Under the pieces are notes generated by a model, which was not told the DNA's origin, did no database searches, and saw only the letters and a program-made list of their open reading frames with translations. From Rallus limicola (lineage: Eukaryota > Chordata > Aves > Gruiformes > Rallidae), in contig JAKCOZ010000003.1 of assembly GCA_022605955.1 (NCBI GenBank), forward strand, positions 56,172,179 to 56,236,178: 64,000 bases of DNA, read 5' to 3'. The position numbers and the translations under genes were made by a program. Positions 24,301-36,661 of this stretch are shown one piece after another. Within the stretch, counting starts at the first letter, position 1. Each line of letters starts with the position of its first letter.

Positions 24301-27300
24301 TAATATGTAAGCACTCAATACTGAATGCAGAGAAAAGCTCTGAGGCAATTTATTCATTTAAACATAATTATTTTTAAAATGCACCAAAAGAGAAAAATGG
24401 AATTAATGTTTTGATTTATTTTAATTCCAATTTTATTAGTTGGGGGCAGCTCCTTAGGTAGCAGATTTCAAAACTATAGTCAAGAAAGTCCATTGTGAAG
24501 TCTACAAAATCTTAGACCCATATTCAACAGCAGAGGGAAACAGAATAGGAGAGAAAATATTTCTACAGAACAAGAAAAATCTGAGCCTGCCAAATATGAC
24601 TGGAGTTGCTGCTATATTACTGCCAGCAGTGCATATGTTTCTTATGGGCAACTGAATGCTTTCCATTCACTGTGTAAGAATCCTGTTCCCTTGAACTATA
24701 TTAACTGGAAATACTCTAAAATTTTCTGAAACAGAGCCATATAGAAACCTCTGAGAGACAATTATTCCCTGCTCAGTAAAATGTCTGAAGGGTTTTTATG
24801 CATGTATATATATGCTATTGCTCCTAGTATCCCAATGAGGGAAGAGATGCCTTTACTTAAAATTCAGAGAAAACAACAGCAAAAAAAGTAATTCCGAGTA
24901 TGTCTAGATTGTATCCTAAGTGTGCTTTTTGGCAAGCCACACAATGCAGATGAGGTGTACTGTGGGAACATGCTAGGTCTCCCTGCTGGCCTACGTGCCC
25001 AGATACTCTCCTTAGAAACAGAATGTATGTACGTGTGTGTGTATGGAAAACTGCACAGACAGATTTCGTCTTACAGAGTCAATGTGCTTAGGGCAAGTGT
25101 CCAGGTCTGGAAACTGGGAAGGTTTCCCGGATCCCAAAGTACAGACATAGCCACAGAAAGCCAGGCTCTGGCTCCCTGGTTCTCTGGTTTTCATGCTCCG
25201 ATTGTCCAAAGTGTCTGAAAACAAGCCTAAAGGGCTTCACCGTCATTTGATTTTTCATATAAGCAGTCTTGAAGGAAGAAAGGAGAATTGTGAATACTGA
25301 TGTGAAAATCTTCATATCCCAGCTCTGACCCTCATGGGTAAGTTTGATTGAAACTCAAAAATAAAGATCTAAGTAAGGTGCTGGGTTGGGGCAGAAGAGA
25401 AAACCTCTAGCAGTAAAGCATAGCATGTGAGAAGGTGTTCCTGGGGAAATGTTGTAGTACAGCTCTTGAACAACATCTTGTAAACAGAGGAAGTAATATC
25501 ACCTCTCAGTCATTCCTTCTGTAGGCTTAGGGCAGAGCATTCAGAAGTAAAAATACATTGAAGACAGAGAGCTGCATACAAACAGGTGTCAAGATGGTGG
25601 AAAATCCACATCTTTGCTGGAAATCTATAGCCACTATGTGCGATGTTTTCCCCTGTCCAATGGATTTGTGTATGACTTGGCCTGTGAAAAGATTCCTATT
25701 CTTGTAAATGACCATTTCTGAGTTTCACAGGATTTTCAAGTGCTTTCCACAACAAAGATTAAATCACACCAAAACTCAAATGCTGTAATTTTATGTCAAA
25801 TACCTTACAGGGTGTAGAAGTAATAAGTAAAAATAGACATTTCACTGAAACACTAGAGAGGGCTTTTTCTTAGTGGTTTTCCACACAAAATACTGACTGA
25901 ACCTTGCTTATTCTCTGGATCAGACAACAAAACAATAAATGGAAATGATACAGTAGTACAACACAGTATTCTCTGATTTTCTTGACATAGTATGGTTCAA
26001 AAATTGTAAAAAAATAATTAAGTCAGACAAGGTACATTTAGATTGACAAGAATCTAATCCCTCCACGAAGGTTGCACTTTTCTCTCCATACTTCTGACAA
26101 TCAAAAGACAGTTAATGTGGCTGATAGAAATAGAAATCTTCTGTGTTGATCTCCTTCGGGCTACTAGTAACTTCATCTACTTCAATGTCAGTTGCCAAGG
26201 GAACCAACAAATCGAGTCAGCGATAAACAGGGTAATCAATTTTAGTTATTTTCTCTGCCTTTCTGTACTAAGACAAAATGTCCTTTTATCTCAGTAAGCT
26301 GATCAAGAACAGGTTTGGTCTCTTGTTCAATTAATACAGTTTATATGAAAAAAAATACTTCTGCTACATCACAACAGAGGAGCTTGACGGCTGGGTGACG
26401 TGAAAACTAGCCATATTCAAAAACGCCAAATCAAATCTTGCAAAAATGACACAGCTCTTAGTAACTGGCTGTTAAGAAACACCTCATCCTTGAAAGGCAG
26501 ATGGGTAGTAGATGTATATGCGGGGATTAATTTGATCTTCATTTTTCACACACAGGTAGATAGTCCTGAACTGAGTAACATCAAAGAATCAAACCAGAAG
26601 GAAATTAAACTTAGATACCCTTGGAAAAAAACTGAAGGTAAGCCTGAGAGGGTAGAATGTCAATAAGATGGAAATCTAGAAAAAAAATTTGGAGGAAAAT
26701 TTTAGTGGAAAATCTCTTGCTATTGTAATTGTGTAGACAGCAATGTGGTTATCATTCTGGGTCCCTGAAAGGAGCAAAGAAAGATTATTACAGACAGGGC
26801 AGAACACAGTCAAAGCCCAGATATTGCTTGGTTTACAAACAATGGAATGTGGGCCCTCTTAAAGTCACACACACAGACCATAACCCATCTTCTAACTGTT
26901 GTATCACAGGCTAAAAGCCTGCTGAAGTCAGTGAGAGGTTTTACTTTGAGAGTTTTGCATTAGGTGTCATCACTCAAAAATATGATAGAATAATATAAAT
27001 AATGAATTCAGTAATAAAAGTGGAAAAAAGTCACAGTATAAAACTTATAGAGAGGACTACACATATAATACCCTGATGTTTAACATACAGTTCAGACCAA
27101 ATCACTGACAACTACTTTTCAAAATAATAAAAGTATGCTTTAATTTAAATTAGGTGAAAGAAGAGATGAAAAAATAGAAGACTTTTTTTTTCTAACACTG
27201 AAATATGAAATACACAGTACTACAGAGAAATTTCTATTTTTTATTTAATGACATTGAGTTTCTACCACCTCTCTCCTATCTACAGTTTGATGTCCTTAGA

Positions 27301-29197
27301 AACAGAGGACATTTATTTGTCTAGTCATTATGAAATCACAGTAGAATAGCATAAAGGAATTTTAAATCAAAGTAATTTGCACTTACTTCAAAGAGCAGTT
27401 TATATTATTTCTATCTATAGGAAAGAGATTTGTTACACTATGTCGAAGGGTGAAAAGGAATACTATTTAGCAAAATAACTATTTTCTAAGGAGGCTTATT
27501 TAGCAGTTTTTCAGTCAAACTTTTGTGAGGTCCTAGGTGTTTTCAAGTATGGATGCTGCAAACAAGATGGTAATTGCTCTCCTTGGTGGTGCACTGGGGT
27601 CATGCTTGATAATGCTTTGCTACAGATGAACTATATTTATATTGAGATGCTAATTGGGACAGAAAATCTGTTCACCCATTTCCTGTCAAAGACTGTTAAC
27701 TGTGCTCTGCTGGAGAGAGAGAACCTCTTCTTACCTCTATTATCTTCGTGAATGCTGAGATCACCTGGAGGTAAATAAACAAATGGCAAAATTAGAAACT
27801 AACAGCAAGGTTATGTCTTCCAGGTGTAATGAGGAAAAATACATCAACATCTAGCACAGCTGACTCTCCCAGTTCCTCTGTAAAGAGCTCTGCTTCTCTT
27901 TATGCCTCTCCTAACAACTGTACAAGCACAGGGTAAGGTACAGGTTCTTGAATGTTGTCCCTGAAAGCAACCTTTCAACAAAGTTTTCTTTTTTTTTCTG
28001 AGGTAGATTTGCATATGTTTGTCAGGCAGCCAACCAAATTCCTTTTTTTTCCCCTTCTGTTCAATATTAGATAAGGAACTGCACCATTAGAAACCCAATT
28101 GTTTTAGAATACAGTTTTTTACTTGTTTTCAAACAGGAAGCTAGATTCAACATTTTGCTTATATAATCGTTTTACTAAAATACAGCAGTATATATGTAAA
28201 TTTACTTTCGAGAAAAGCACTTTAAAAATCAAGTTAATCTGAAAGAATATCTTTTAAAAATATAAAATACATAAACACATACAAATATATATATATGAAT
28301 GCAAATACCATGTATGCACAAAGAGTCTATCCTTTCAGTATATATGATGCCATCAACTGAATTTCCCTGGATGTTTCCATCTCCCTTTCCTGCTGATGCT
28401 GTCAGTCTTGAAAGGCTTCAGAAACTACTGCCAATGAGAAAGGTTGCTACCATTGTTTCATTCATACCACCTAGACATAGAGGCAGCACTGAATAGGTAG
28501 CTATACTCCTTCTTTTGCTTCTAAATTTCCCCACAATGATTATCTTCTGAATCAGACTTTAGTTATGTTAAAGATTTCTTGGATTCCTTTTGATAGGTGC
28601 AATTAGTATTTAGAAACTATATTTACTAATTTAGGAACTAACAGGAATCCTTCCAAAACTATCTTGTCTGACCTGTGTCTAAACACTTATACTCATTAAT
28701 TCTATTTTTATAAATATCAGATATGCACTGTGTTTGCATTACATACACAAAAACCCCTTTGGAAATGTTGATTGAAAGGTTGCCCTGGATGAATATATAG
28801 TGGAAAGTATTGGAACTGGAAGATCATAACCTACTAGTTCTGGCATGTTCAATTCTTACTCTTGCCAAGATGTTATTATAGGAAATTACTTTGAACAGTC
28901 TTCATGCCTCATCTCTCTAAGGTAGCTCTGCCAACTGTCATCAGGCTGGGATATCACATCACTAAGACCAAAGAACAGGAAAGCACTTGGCAATTTGGTT
29001 AGAGCTCAAAGCACTCAGTCATGTCCTAAAAAAAAAAAAATCTGTTTGATATTTAGAATTAAAATAATTTAGAGATTTGTTTTAAACTACTGTCCTCATA
29101 TTCAAAGATCAAAAGCTCTGTTTAGATACTGTATTACCAGATTACCTTTAATAACATTTCATCTGACACTTACCCAAGAAAAAATAAACAACCTGAA
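21314..29197. other. Unique AT-rich DNA, no gene seen
   Basis: The longest stretch without a recognised repeat on this side of the window. The longest open frame (23401-23853 plus, 150 codons) has no domain, no CpG or codon signature and no similarity I recognise, so it is not called. Simple repeats: a short AT run at 28285-28296 and 13 A at 29028-29040. No RNA gene recognised. Confidence 0.5.
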
Positions 29198-30400
29198 TTC
29201 ATAGAATTACAGACTGCTTTGGGTTGGAAGGGACATCAAAGATCATCTAGTCCCAAGCCCCCTGCCATGGGCAGGGACACCTTCCACTAGACCAGATTGC
29301 TCAAAGCATCATCCAACCTGGCCTTGAATCCACAGTTTCTCTGAGTAACCTTTGCCAGTGTCTCACCACCCTCATCATAATATATTTCTTCCTATATCTA
29401 CTATCAATCTGTCTCCTTCTAGTTTGAAAGCATTACTTCTTGCTTCTCCTATCACCCCATGCCCTTGTGAAGAGTCTCTCTCCAGCTTTCTGGTAGGCCC
29501 TCTCTTTCATGTACTGGAAGGCTGCTATAAGGTGCTCCCAGAGCCTTCTCTTCTGCAGGCTGAATGACCCCAACTCTCTCAGCCTGTCTTCATAGCAGAG
29601 GTCACTCTCACCATCTTTGTGACCCTCCTCTGGACTCACTCCAACAGTGTCATGTCTTTCCTGTTCTGGGGACCCAAGAGCTGGATGCAGTGCTCCAGGT
29701 GGGGTCTCACAATAGCAGGATAGAGAGGCAGAATCACTTCACTTGAAATGCTGCTCACGCTGATTTTGATGCAGCCCATGACACAGTTGGCTTTCTGGTT
29801 TGTAAATGCACACTGCTGGCTCATGTTTAGATTTATATCACCCAACAACCCCAAGTCCTTCTCCTCAGGGCTGTTTTCAATCCATTCTCCATCCCACCTG
29901 AAGTTGTGCTTGGGATTGCCCCAACCCATGTGCAAGACTTGGCCTTGTTGAACTTCATGCAGTTTTCTCAAGCCCATCTTCCTTCCAGCATACCACACAG
30001 CTTGGTGCTGTCAGTAAACTGGCACTCAATCCCACTGTCAACATGTCTGACAAAGATGTTAAACAGTGCCACTCCCTGCACCGACCCTTGGAGAACTCCA
30101 CTTAACACTGGTGTCGATTTGTATGAGCCATTGATCAAAAGTCTTTGAGTGGAACCATCCAGGCAATATCCACCAAGTGGTCCATCTGCCAAATCCATGT
30201 CTCTCCAAATCAGAGACAGGGATATCATGAGGAACAGTGTTAAATTCTTTGCTCATGTCCAGGTAGATGACATTAGATGCTCTTCCTTTATCCACCAATG
30301 TTCTAACCCCATTGCAGAAGGCCACCAAATTTGCCAGGCAAGACTTGACCTCAGTGAAGCCATGTTGGCTCTCACCAATCACCTTATTTTCACCATTACT
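29198..30400 (-). mobile_element. CR1 LINE with reverse transcriptase remnants
   Basis: The 3' end is at the left (TTCATAGAATTACAGACTGC, then TTGGGTTGGAAGGGACATCA). The copy continues through CTCCTCTGGACTCACTCCAAC and the reverse transcriptase core to about 30400, where the match ends after CAATCACCTTATTTTC. It is about 1.2 kb long and 5' truncated. A TC microsatellite follows 70 bp further on. Frames are broken by stops and frameshifts. Confidence 0.92.
29968..30382 (-). pseudogene. CR1 reverse transcriptase, degenerate
   Basis: Two overlapping frames together cover the reverse transcriptase fingers and palm. 30059-30382 gives QHGFTEVKSCLANLVAF and VIYLDMSKEFNTVPHD, where the catalytic motif A aspartate (LDMSKEF) is still present. 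29968-30228 gives SGVLQGSVQGVALFNIF (domain B, with Pro and Gly changes from SGVPQGSVLGP) and FTDSTKL, where the family has FADDTKL, so the second catalytic aspartate of motif C is lost. A frameshift lies between the two. Not functional. Confidence 0.85.
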
Positions 30401-30463
30401 GTAGACTCCAATTCTGTAAATTCTATAAGTGTACCAGCCAATAATAAGAAATTCTACTTGTTT

Positions 30464-30467
<4 letters not shown>

Positions 30468-30496
<29 letters not shown>
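30468..30496. repeat. (TC)n microsatellite
   Basis: About 14.5 uninterrupted TC units, 68 bp beyond the 5' end of the neighbouring CR1. Likely length-variable between individuals. Confidence 0.96.
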
Positions 30497-30500
<4 letters not shown>

Positions 30501-33500
30501 TTCTTTTTTGTAATGAGCCACGAAATATAAGATTACTTTCTGTAAAACTATAGGACTTCTGTGATCTACCTATGCTAAGATTCTTTACGGTTTTCTTCTG
30601 ATCTCTATTTTCTGAGAGAGAGAGAAATAATCTGTAAAGTTAGAGTCTGCTGACATGACTATTATTAAAACATCATAACATTTATAAAGCATGCTTAATA
30701 TTTACCATTGCTCTCAGTTGCTTTAATATTTCTTCAATGGTAACATACATATATATAATACAATATAAAGCCTTCAAAAAGTCACAGATATTTAAATATA
30801 AACCATAGCTTTAGCATGCCATTTAATCTATTCTTGTGTTAATGAAAGCAAAGGAATTAAGGTAATTTATGTTTGCAATTTCTCTCACTGCAACAGTAAA
30901 AATCTCCCCAAACCACACTTTTCCGCACACATTAGCTACATAGAAAATATTTGTGCATCAAAACTTATTTTCTGGCACAGTGGTACATCTCAATCATCAG
31001 TCTGTATTCAGTGGGTCTCAGAAATAATGGACCCTTAGAAATTCCTTTGATTTAGCAATTCAGGTTGAACAGATAAAGTAAAGATCTAAAGAACAGAAAA
31101 TTAAATTTAGATGTTGTGGTAATTGGTGGGCTTGGATGAAAGGTTCTGTAGTTGGCACAAGTTTTTAATGCTCAGCAAGTCTGATTAAACTTGAGTGGTA
31201 AGAGAAATGTGCAAAATTAATTAAAATATATGATGGATATGCTGTCAGCACCTTCAAATGCTATGGTTTTTTCCTTCTGGATTTATTTTATACTGATTCA
31301 CTGGTAGCAATGACAGCCGTTGTTACCTGCATGGCAAATAGTGTGCAGTAGGAGCCCTGCAGAGCAGTCAGCAGTGGTTCTAAACACCAAGGAAGTTTTA
31401 ATTCTGGGTTGTTTCTAAACTCGGTGATGATTTAGCTGCTGGGAGCCCAGGACATACAGTTTCAAGTGAGAGAAATTCAAGTCTCATCAATGATTTCTAA
31501 ACAGTGTATCATGCAAGTGTCACATGGCCATCAGAACTATTTTATGTTGCATTTTTAGTGGTCATCACTTACTCAAAAACATGGGAAGATCAAACAGCAT
31601 CTAATTTTGTTTCCTTTCAGATGATGCCTAACTGGGAGAGGTTTTCCAGCTACTAATATGTGTATTGGCCTCTGGGAAGACAAGCACTTGTATGAAGTAA
31701 ACTTCCTGAAACATATATGTTGCAGACACTATGTCCTCCTCATCAACAGTTCTACCACAGAGGTCTTCTGCTCCCCTCTCCTCCTGTGATGTTTGCTCTC
31801 AGAGGCACTGCCAGCAGCAGCATCTCTTTGCAGCCTGTGATTGATTCCTCCTTAACCACCAGAATTAGTTCCAGAATTAGTGGCATGACCAAAAAATGGA
31901 GGCAGCTTCAGATTCAAGACAAGACTGCCTTGCCTTGTGCTTCTGGATTATAAACTCTCTCTTTGCAAATGCTGCTTCACAGATAAGAGGAGATGGGAGG
32001 ACTGTGAAAGACCATCTGCTGAGCATACAGCATACTTCTGCAAAAGAAGTGGCAGTGGCAAACAGGAACTGTGACTGAAGCAAAGCTTTTTTTCATTCCA
32101 AGGCACTGCAGTCATTTCACCTCTTCTCCTGGGCATAATCCTTCTCCTTATCCCTTTAGCTACATGCCTCTCTCTCTTTTCATTTGCATTTGATTGTTTG
32201 TGAGGAGGAAATAGTCCTTGCAGAAACTGTTATTGCATCAAGTTTGTCACCCAGCTAAGGCATAGCTCTCTGAAGGGTGATGCATAAAAAAGGCCCTAGT
32301 TATGTGGTTAGATGCTTGCAAAGTCCAGTCCATTACATGATTAATGATCAGCCTCAGCAATGCTTTAAAAAAGAATTGCACTATAATAAATCTGGATCCA
32401 GACCTGAGTCTTCTTTTAAAAGCATTTCAAGGCTGACAGGTCAGGTTTATTTGTTGCACTTCCTATGCAGCCAAAACTAAATTGGTGCAATCATTTTTTT
32501 AAAGGGACCCATACCTTCATCATTATTCTCATTCCTCACCCCATACTTCCTCTTTTAAATGATTATTGCTATGTAGTTAGACTGGAATCAAGCAGCACAA
32601 TTATTTCTCTGCAGATAAATGCAGTCTTCTTAAAAAGCACCAGATGTGGTTTCTCTTTTTAACTGTGGATTAAAATTAAAAAACATTTATAAGAATTATC
32701 ATCTTTATGAATTTTGGTTAGACTTTAGATTAATGTTTTTATCTTCCGACGATAAGTAAGTAAGCAATTCAAGGTGTTCAACTTAATAATTTATGCTGCT
32801 GTTAGGGACTTTAATGTTTCCCAAACTGATACAAATGAAAGTACAGCCCACATCATCAATTTTAATAAACTTGAGGTTTTAGAACACTCCATTTCTTAAA
32901 AAAGTATAAAAGTAGTTTTCACTTTTGAGTATAATACATGCAATATAAATAATCTTTCAGAATTATTGTCTATATGATCTGAAACAAAAATACCAAATGT
33001 CAAAACACAAAACACTACCACAATAACTTTATAACAAACAGAAAGTGACCATTTATTTCCTACCTTCTTCTAGAGCTCAAGTCCAGAGTTTGCTTCTTGC
33101 TGAACAAGCTGTGCTCCCTAAAGATATCCATGAAACCATGATATCATAAACTAATAAGCATCCAAAATAAATGTTTTAACAGAAAACCTAAAAATAATGT
33201 AATCAGCAAATCAAGGCTGCTGTATCCATTTTAAATGACTACTGGCCCTTGAATTTACAGGTTGCAAACATGATTTTTCAAATGTTCACTAAGCTTCAGT
33301 TTTGCTTTGAGCTCCACATTTTCTTTCACTGGATTTATATACATATATATATTTTATATGTATGCGTACATTTATAAGATGGAATTGGAAATCTGCCTTG
33401 CATAAAGGAACGTATCTGTCTAAAGAGGTTTTGCACCCTGCTTTGCCACATGGCAAATAGCAAATACCAAGAAACAAAGTTTTTATATGTCATCCCAGAG

Positions 33501-33872
33501 CAGTAACACTTGAAATAACAAGTACTTAAAAATCACATGAACTGTGATGACATTCACGTGCTAAAACATTTGTCAGGATAAACCTTGCCAACAGTATAAG
33601 GCTGTAAATAAACAAAGATAATTCTCACAAATCGTACATAACATCAAAAAAAATATTCATAATGTGATAGTATTCATCACGTGTCAAGAATGTGGAATCT
33701 AGTCCGATCTAACCACTATTTTTCTAAGATTTGAAATTACTGATAAGAATTAAATGCCCACATATTCCTTAATCTGTTTTGTCCCAGTGTTCACTAAGAG
33801 ATAATCTATTACATATTCTGAATGGCTGCTTTCCTAAGAAATTAATGACATCTTACAGCATTCAATGGGAAT

Positions 33873-33900
33873 GGAAAGGGGGAAAGGGGAAAAGAGAAAA
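33873..33900 (+). repeat. Pure purine tract (28 nt)
   Basis: Uninterrupted A/G run with G-rich parts (AAAGGGGGAAAGGGGAAAAG), followed directly by TTTTTTAAAA. Such tracts can form triplex DNA in principle; nothing here shows that it does. Confidence 0.8.
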
Positions 33901-36641
33901 TTTTTTAAAAGTAATTGCTATGGTTTTAGATTGGGCAACGATCTAGTCTCCAATAGTCTGTGTAATGTGTGCAGTGAAATGGTAAAGGAATTTTATCTCC
34001 CCTTCAGAATTAGTTGGTATGCCCTGTTGTCAGCTGCCTGGTTTAGAATTCAAGCTAATGTTTTAAAATAACTACTACAGGCAAATAGTTTTCACTGTTT
34101 GGTGAGAGACAGTGAGCTCATTTGGATGGTGAGTTGTTGCAAGCTGAAGCTTGAAACAGTTATAGAGTACTGTATCTGTCAGTTTGCAAAATAGAGCAGC
34201 CTTTGTAGCTTTTTGTAAATGATAATTACACAGCTTCATTTCATTTACTTAGGATGCAACAGTTATCTTTAAGTGAAGTTACCTGACACTGAAAAATAAT
34301 TCCATCCTATTTGATTAGAAATTCATCTGGCTGGAATAATTCTGTATTTCATACCTGTCATCCCTTCCTGTAAGTAGCTGATCTAAATGACACTAAATAA
34401 TGTAATCCAAACGAGAAACAAACTCGAAATGTTGATGTTGCCACCACAGGAAAGATTACTCTTTGTGTTCAGTACTGACAGACCTCACTCAGTAAGTGAC
34501 AGTCAAAAAATCTCAAACAGAAATTGCTGCTGATGGGTAATTGTCAAACTACACAGCATCAAGGCTAGCAGCTTCCCTGCACCACAGCCAGAGAGGAACC
34601 TTCCTCCTCTCCGCACAATGACACCCAAACCTCTGGGTGTCTGAGAAGCACAGCCAAGCCTGTGCTGACAATGATTTCCACTAAGCAAACTTACCCTAGC
34701 AGGTACTTTAAGGAGAATGTTGTCAAGTTATCCACTTTCATTCTTTAATTTTCAGTTAATCATGGGAATATCTAGTGATGAATTTTGCCCTGGGTCCTGA
34801 AAAAACTAAAGTTCAGTGCCAGCACTCCCTCACAGAGCAGTGAGATGGAGAACCACAGGACACAAGGAAATTCAACTTGGGCTTGGCTGGTATTCCTGCA
34901 AGAGCAGAAGTCAGAGCACCTCTTACTATTTCTTTTTTTTAATAAAGACAAAGATTCAGAAAGAATAAAATTCAGACTATTTAACAAATGAAACTTCACT
35001 GTGCACTTGTTTCTCCTGGTCATTGATGAAAACACTGAATAAAACCTGTCCTTCACCAGTTCCATGGACTTCCACCGCTGATTTAATTGCACCCTGAAAA
35101 GTGGTCATTAAGCCCTGCCATTTATTTCCTATACCATAATCAGTTTTCAGTGCTATAAAGGACTTACCCTCTAAACCTGTGGCAATTTAGAAAAGAAAAA
35201 GTACTCATAAAATCAACTCAACCTTAATTATGATAAAGAAATTGATCCTTTCAAATTTTTTTCATGAGTTATGTACAGACATGGTTTTAGGCTCAGAACC
35301 AGATATTAAAGGCATATGGTAGGGGAAGGATGGAGGAATAGAGAGAGGGAAGGAACCTCTGTGCCTTATTCATTGCTTTCCACCCCACACACCTTTCTTT
35401 TTTTTGGCAATGAGAGTGTCACAGAAACCCTCTTGGTGATTAAGGATATTACACAGTGCAAGAACACTACAGGTGGTCTAGTGTTCACAAGAACATACTC
35501 TGGTATTTTAGAGGCACTCAAGTTAATCAACCATACTGCCAAGGGACTTATGTAAGTAGCCTAAGAATAATTTGCTTGCAGTATTCTTGATCATAAGGGA
35601 TGCCAGAAAGATAGCTGCAATGAAAGAGCTCACAGGCAGGTATGACACTACAGAAACTGTGATGTTGGAAAAATAAATGGCTATGAAAAAAATCAATGCT
35701 ACCTAAAAAAACCTGAAAAAAAATTTGAAAACCCTAATGACTGTTTTTTTTTTTTCATTTTTCTCCATCTGTAATAATAGAACAGGAAAGCTGCTGGTAA
35801 ATACAAGTGACTAAGCCCTGCTAAACTGCAAAAGATTGTTGAGAAAACCCACAGTTATACCAGAGGAAAAAAATTTTCCCAGTAGAGGTTCCTCAGATGA
35901 CAGGTTCGTTTCTCCGGAGGCTTTTCCAAAACTGGTAGTGGTGATGACATTTATAAAATATCTGCATAAATATAGTGTGAAAACACAAAGCAAAGTTCCC
36001 TCAGAGATTAATCATCCTTCTCTGGTCAACCATATTTTTAAGCATGCTTATAATGGTAGATAATGGAAGTAGTTAAAATGTTACATGGCTTCCAAAAATC
36101 AAACAAATGGTTGTAGTGTCAATGTCAACATATCTTAGAACTTAGCTAGCAGAGAAAACAAAAGAAAAACCCTAAAAAGCAAGAAAAAAGGACTGTTAGA
36201 CTGGGAGTTCTTGTTGAAGAATAGCACTTGAAGAGCCATGGACATAGGACATGATGAACTTTGTTTCTTTGTAAGAAACAAAGATTTAAGACTCTATTGT
36301 CGTTTTGAAGGTACTTGCTTCTTTGTGTCATCCTCCAGTGCTGCATGTGTGCTGTCTATACAAGTTTTATTTCTTACACAAGGCTGGCTGAGAATATTTT
36401 TTCATATTGAGTGGACTATTGTAATGAGAAGTATAAAATTACCACACTTGGAGACTTTAATGATCTTTTAGTTGTATTCATACTAACAACAGGCATCTTT
36501 GACAGAAATGTATTACAAGAGGACTTGAAAGTTGTTATTTTAAATAAAATCCATTTGCTTTTAGCCATTTGAACTCCTATCATGTTCTCTTCCTTTTTAA
36601 GCTACCTAAATTTTGCAAATCAGACTTGATTCTTTCAATGA

Positions 36642-36661
36642 AACTTCTTTTAAAAGAAGTT
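36642..36661. repeat. Perfect 20-bp palindrome
   Basis: AACTTCTTTT followed directly by AAAAGAAGTT, with no spacer and no mismatch. AT-rich, so chance is more plausible than for the GC-containing examples. Unique DNA. Confidence 0.93.

Noticed and set aside
31717..32150. Possible exon in a GC-richer patch
   Set aside because: Overlapping frames on both strands, none with similarity or clear splice borders; left as unique DNA.
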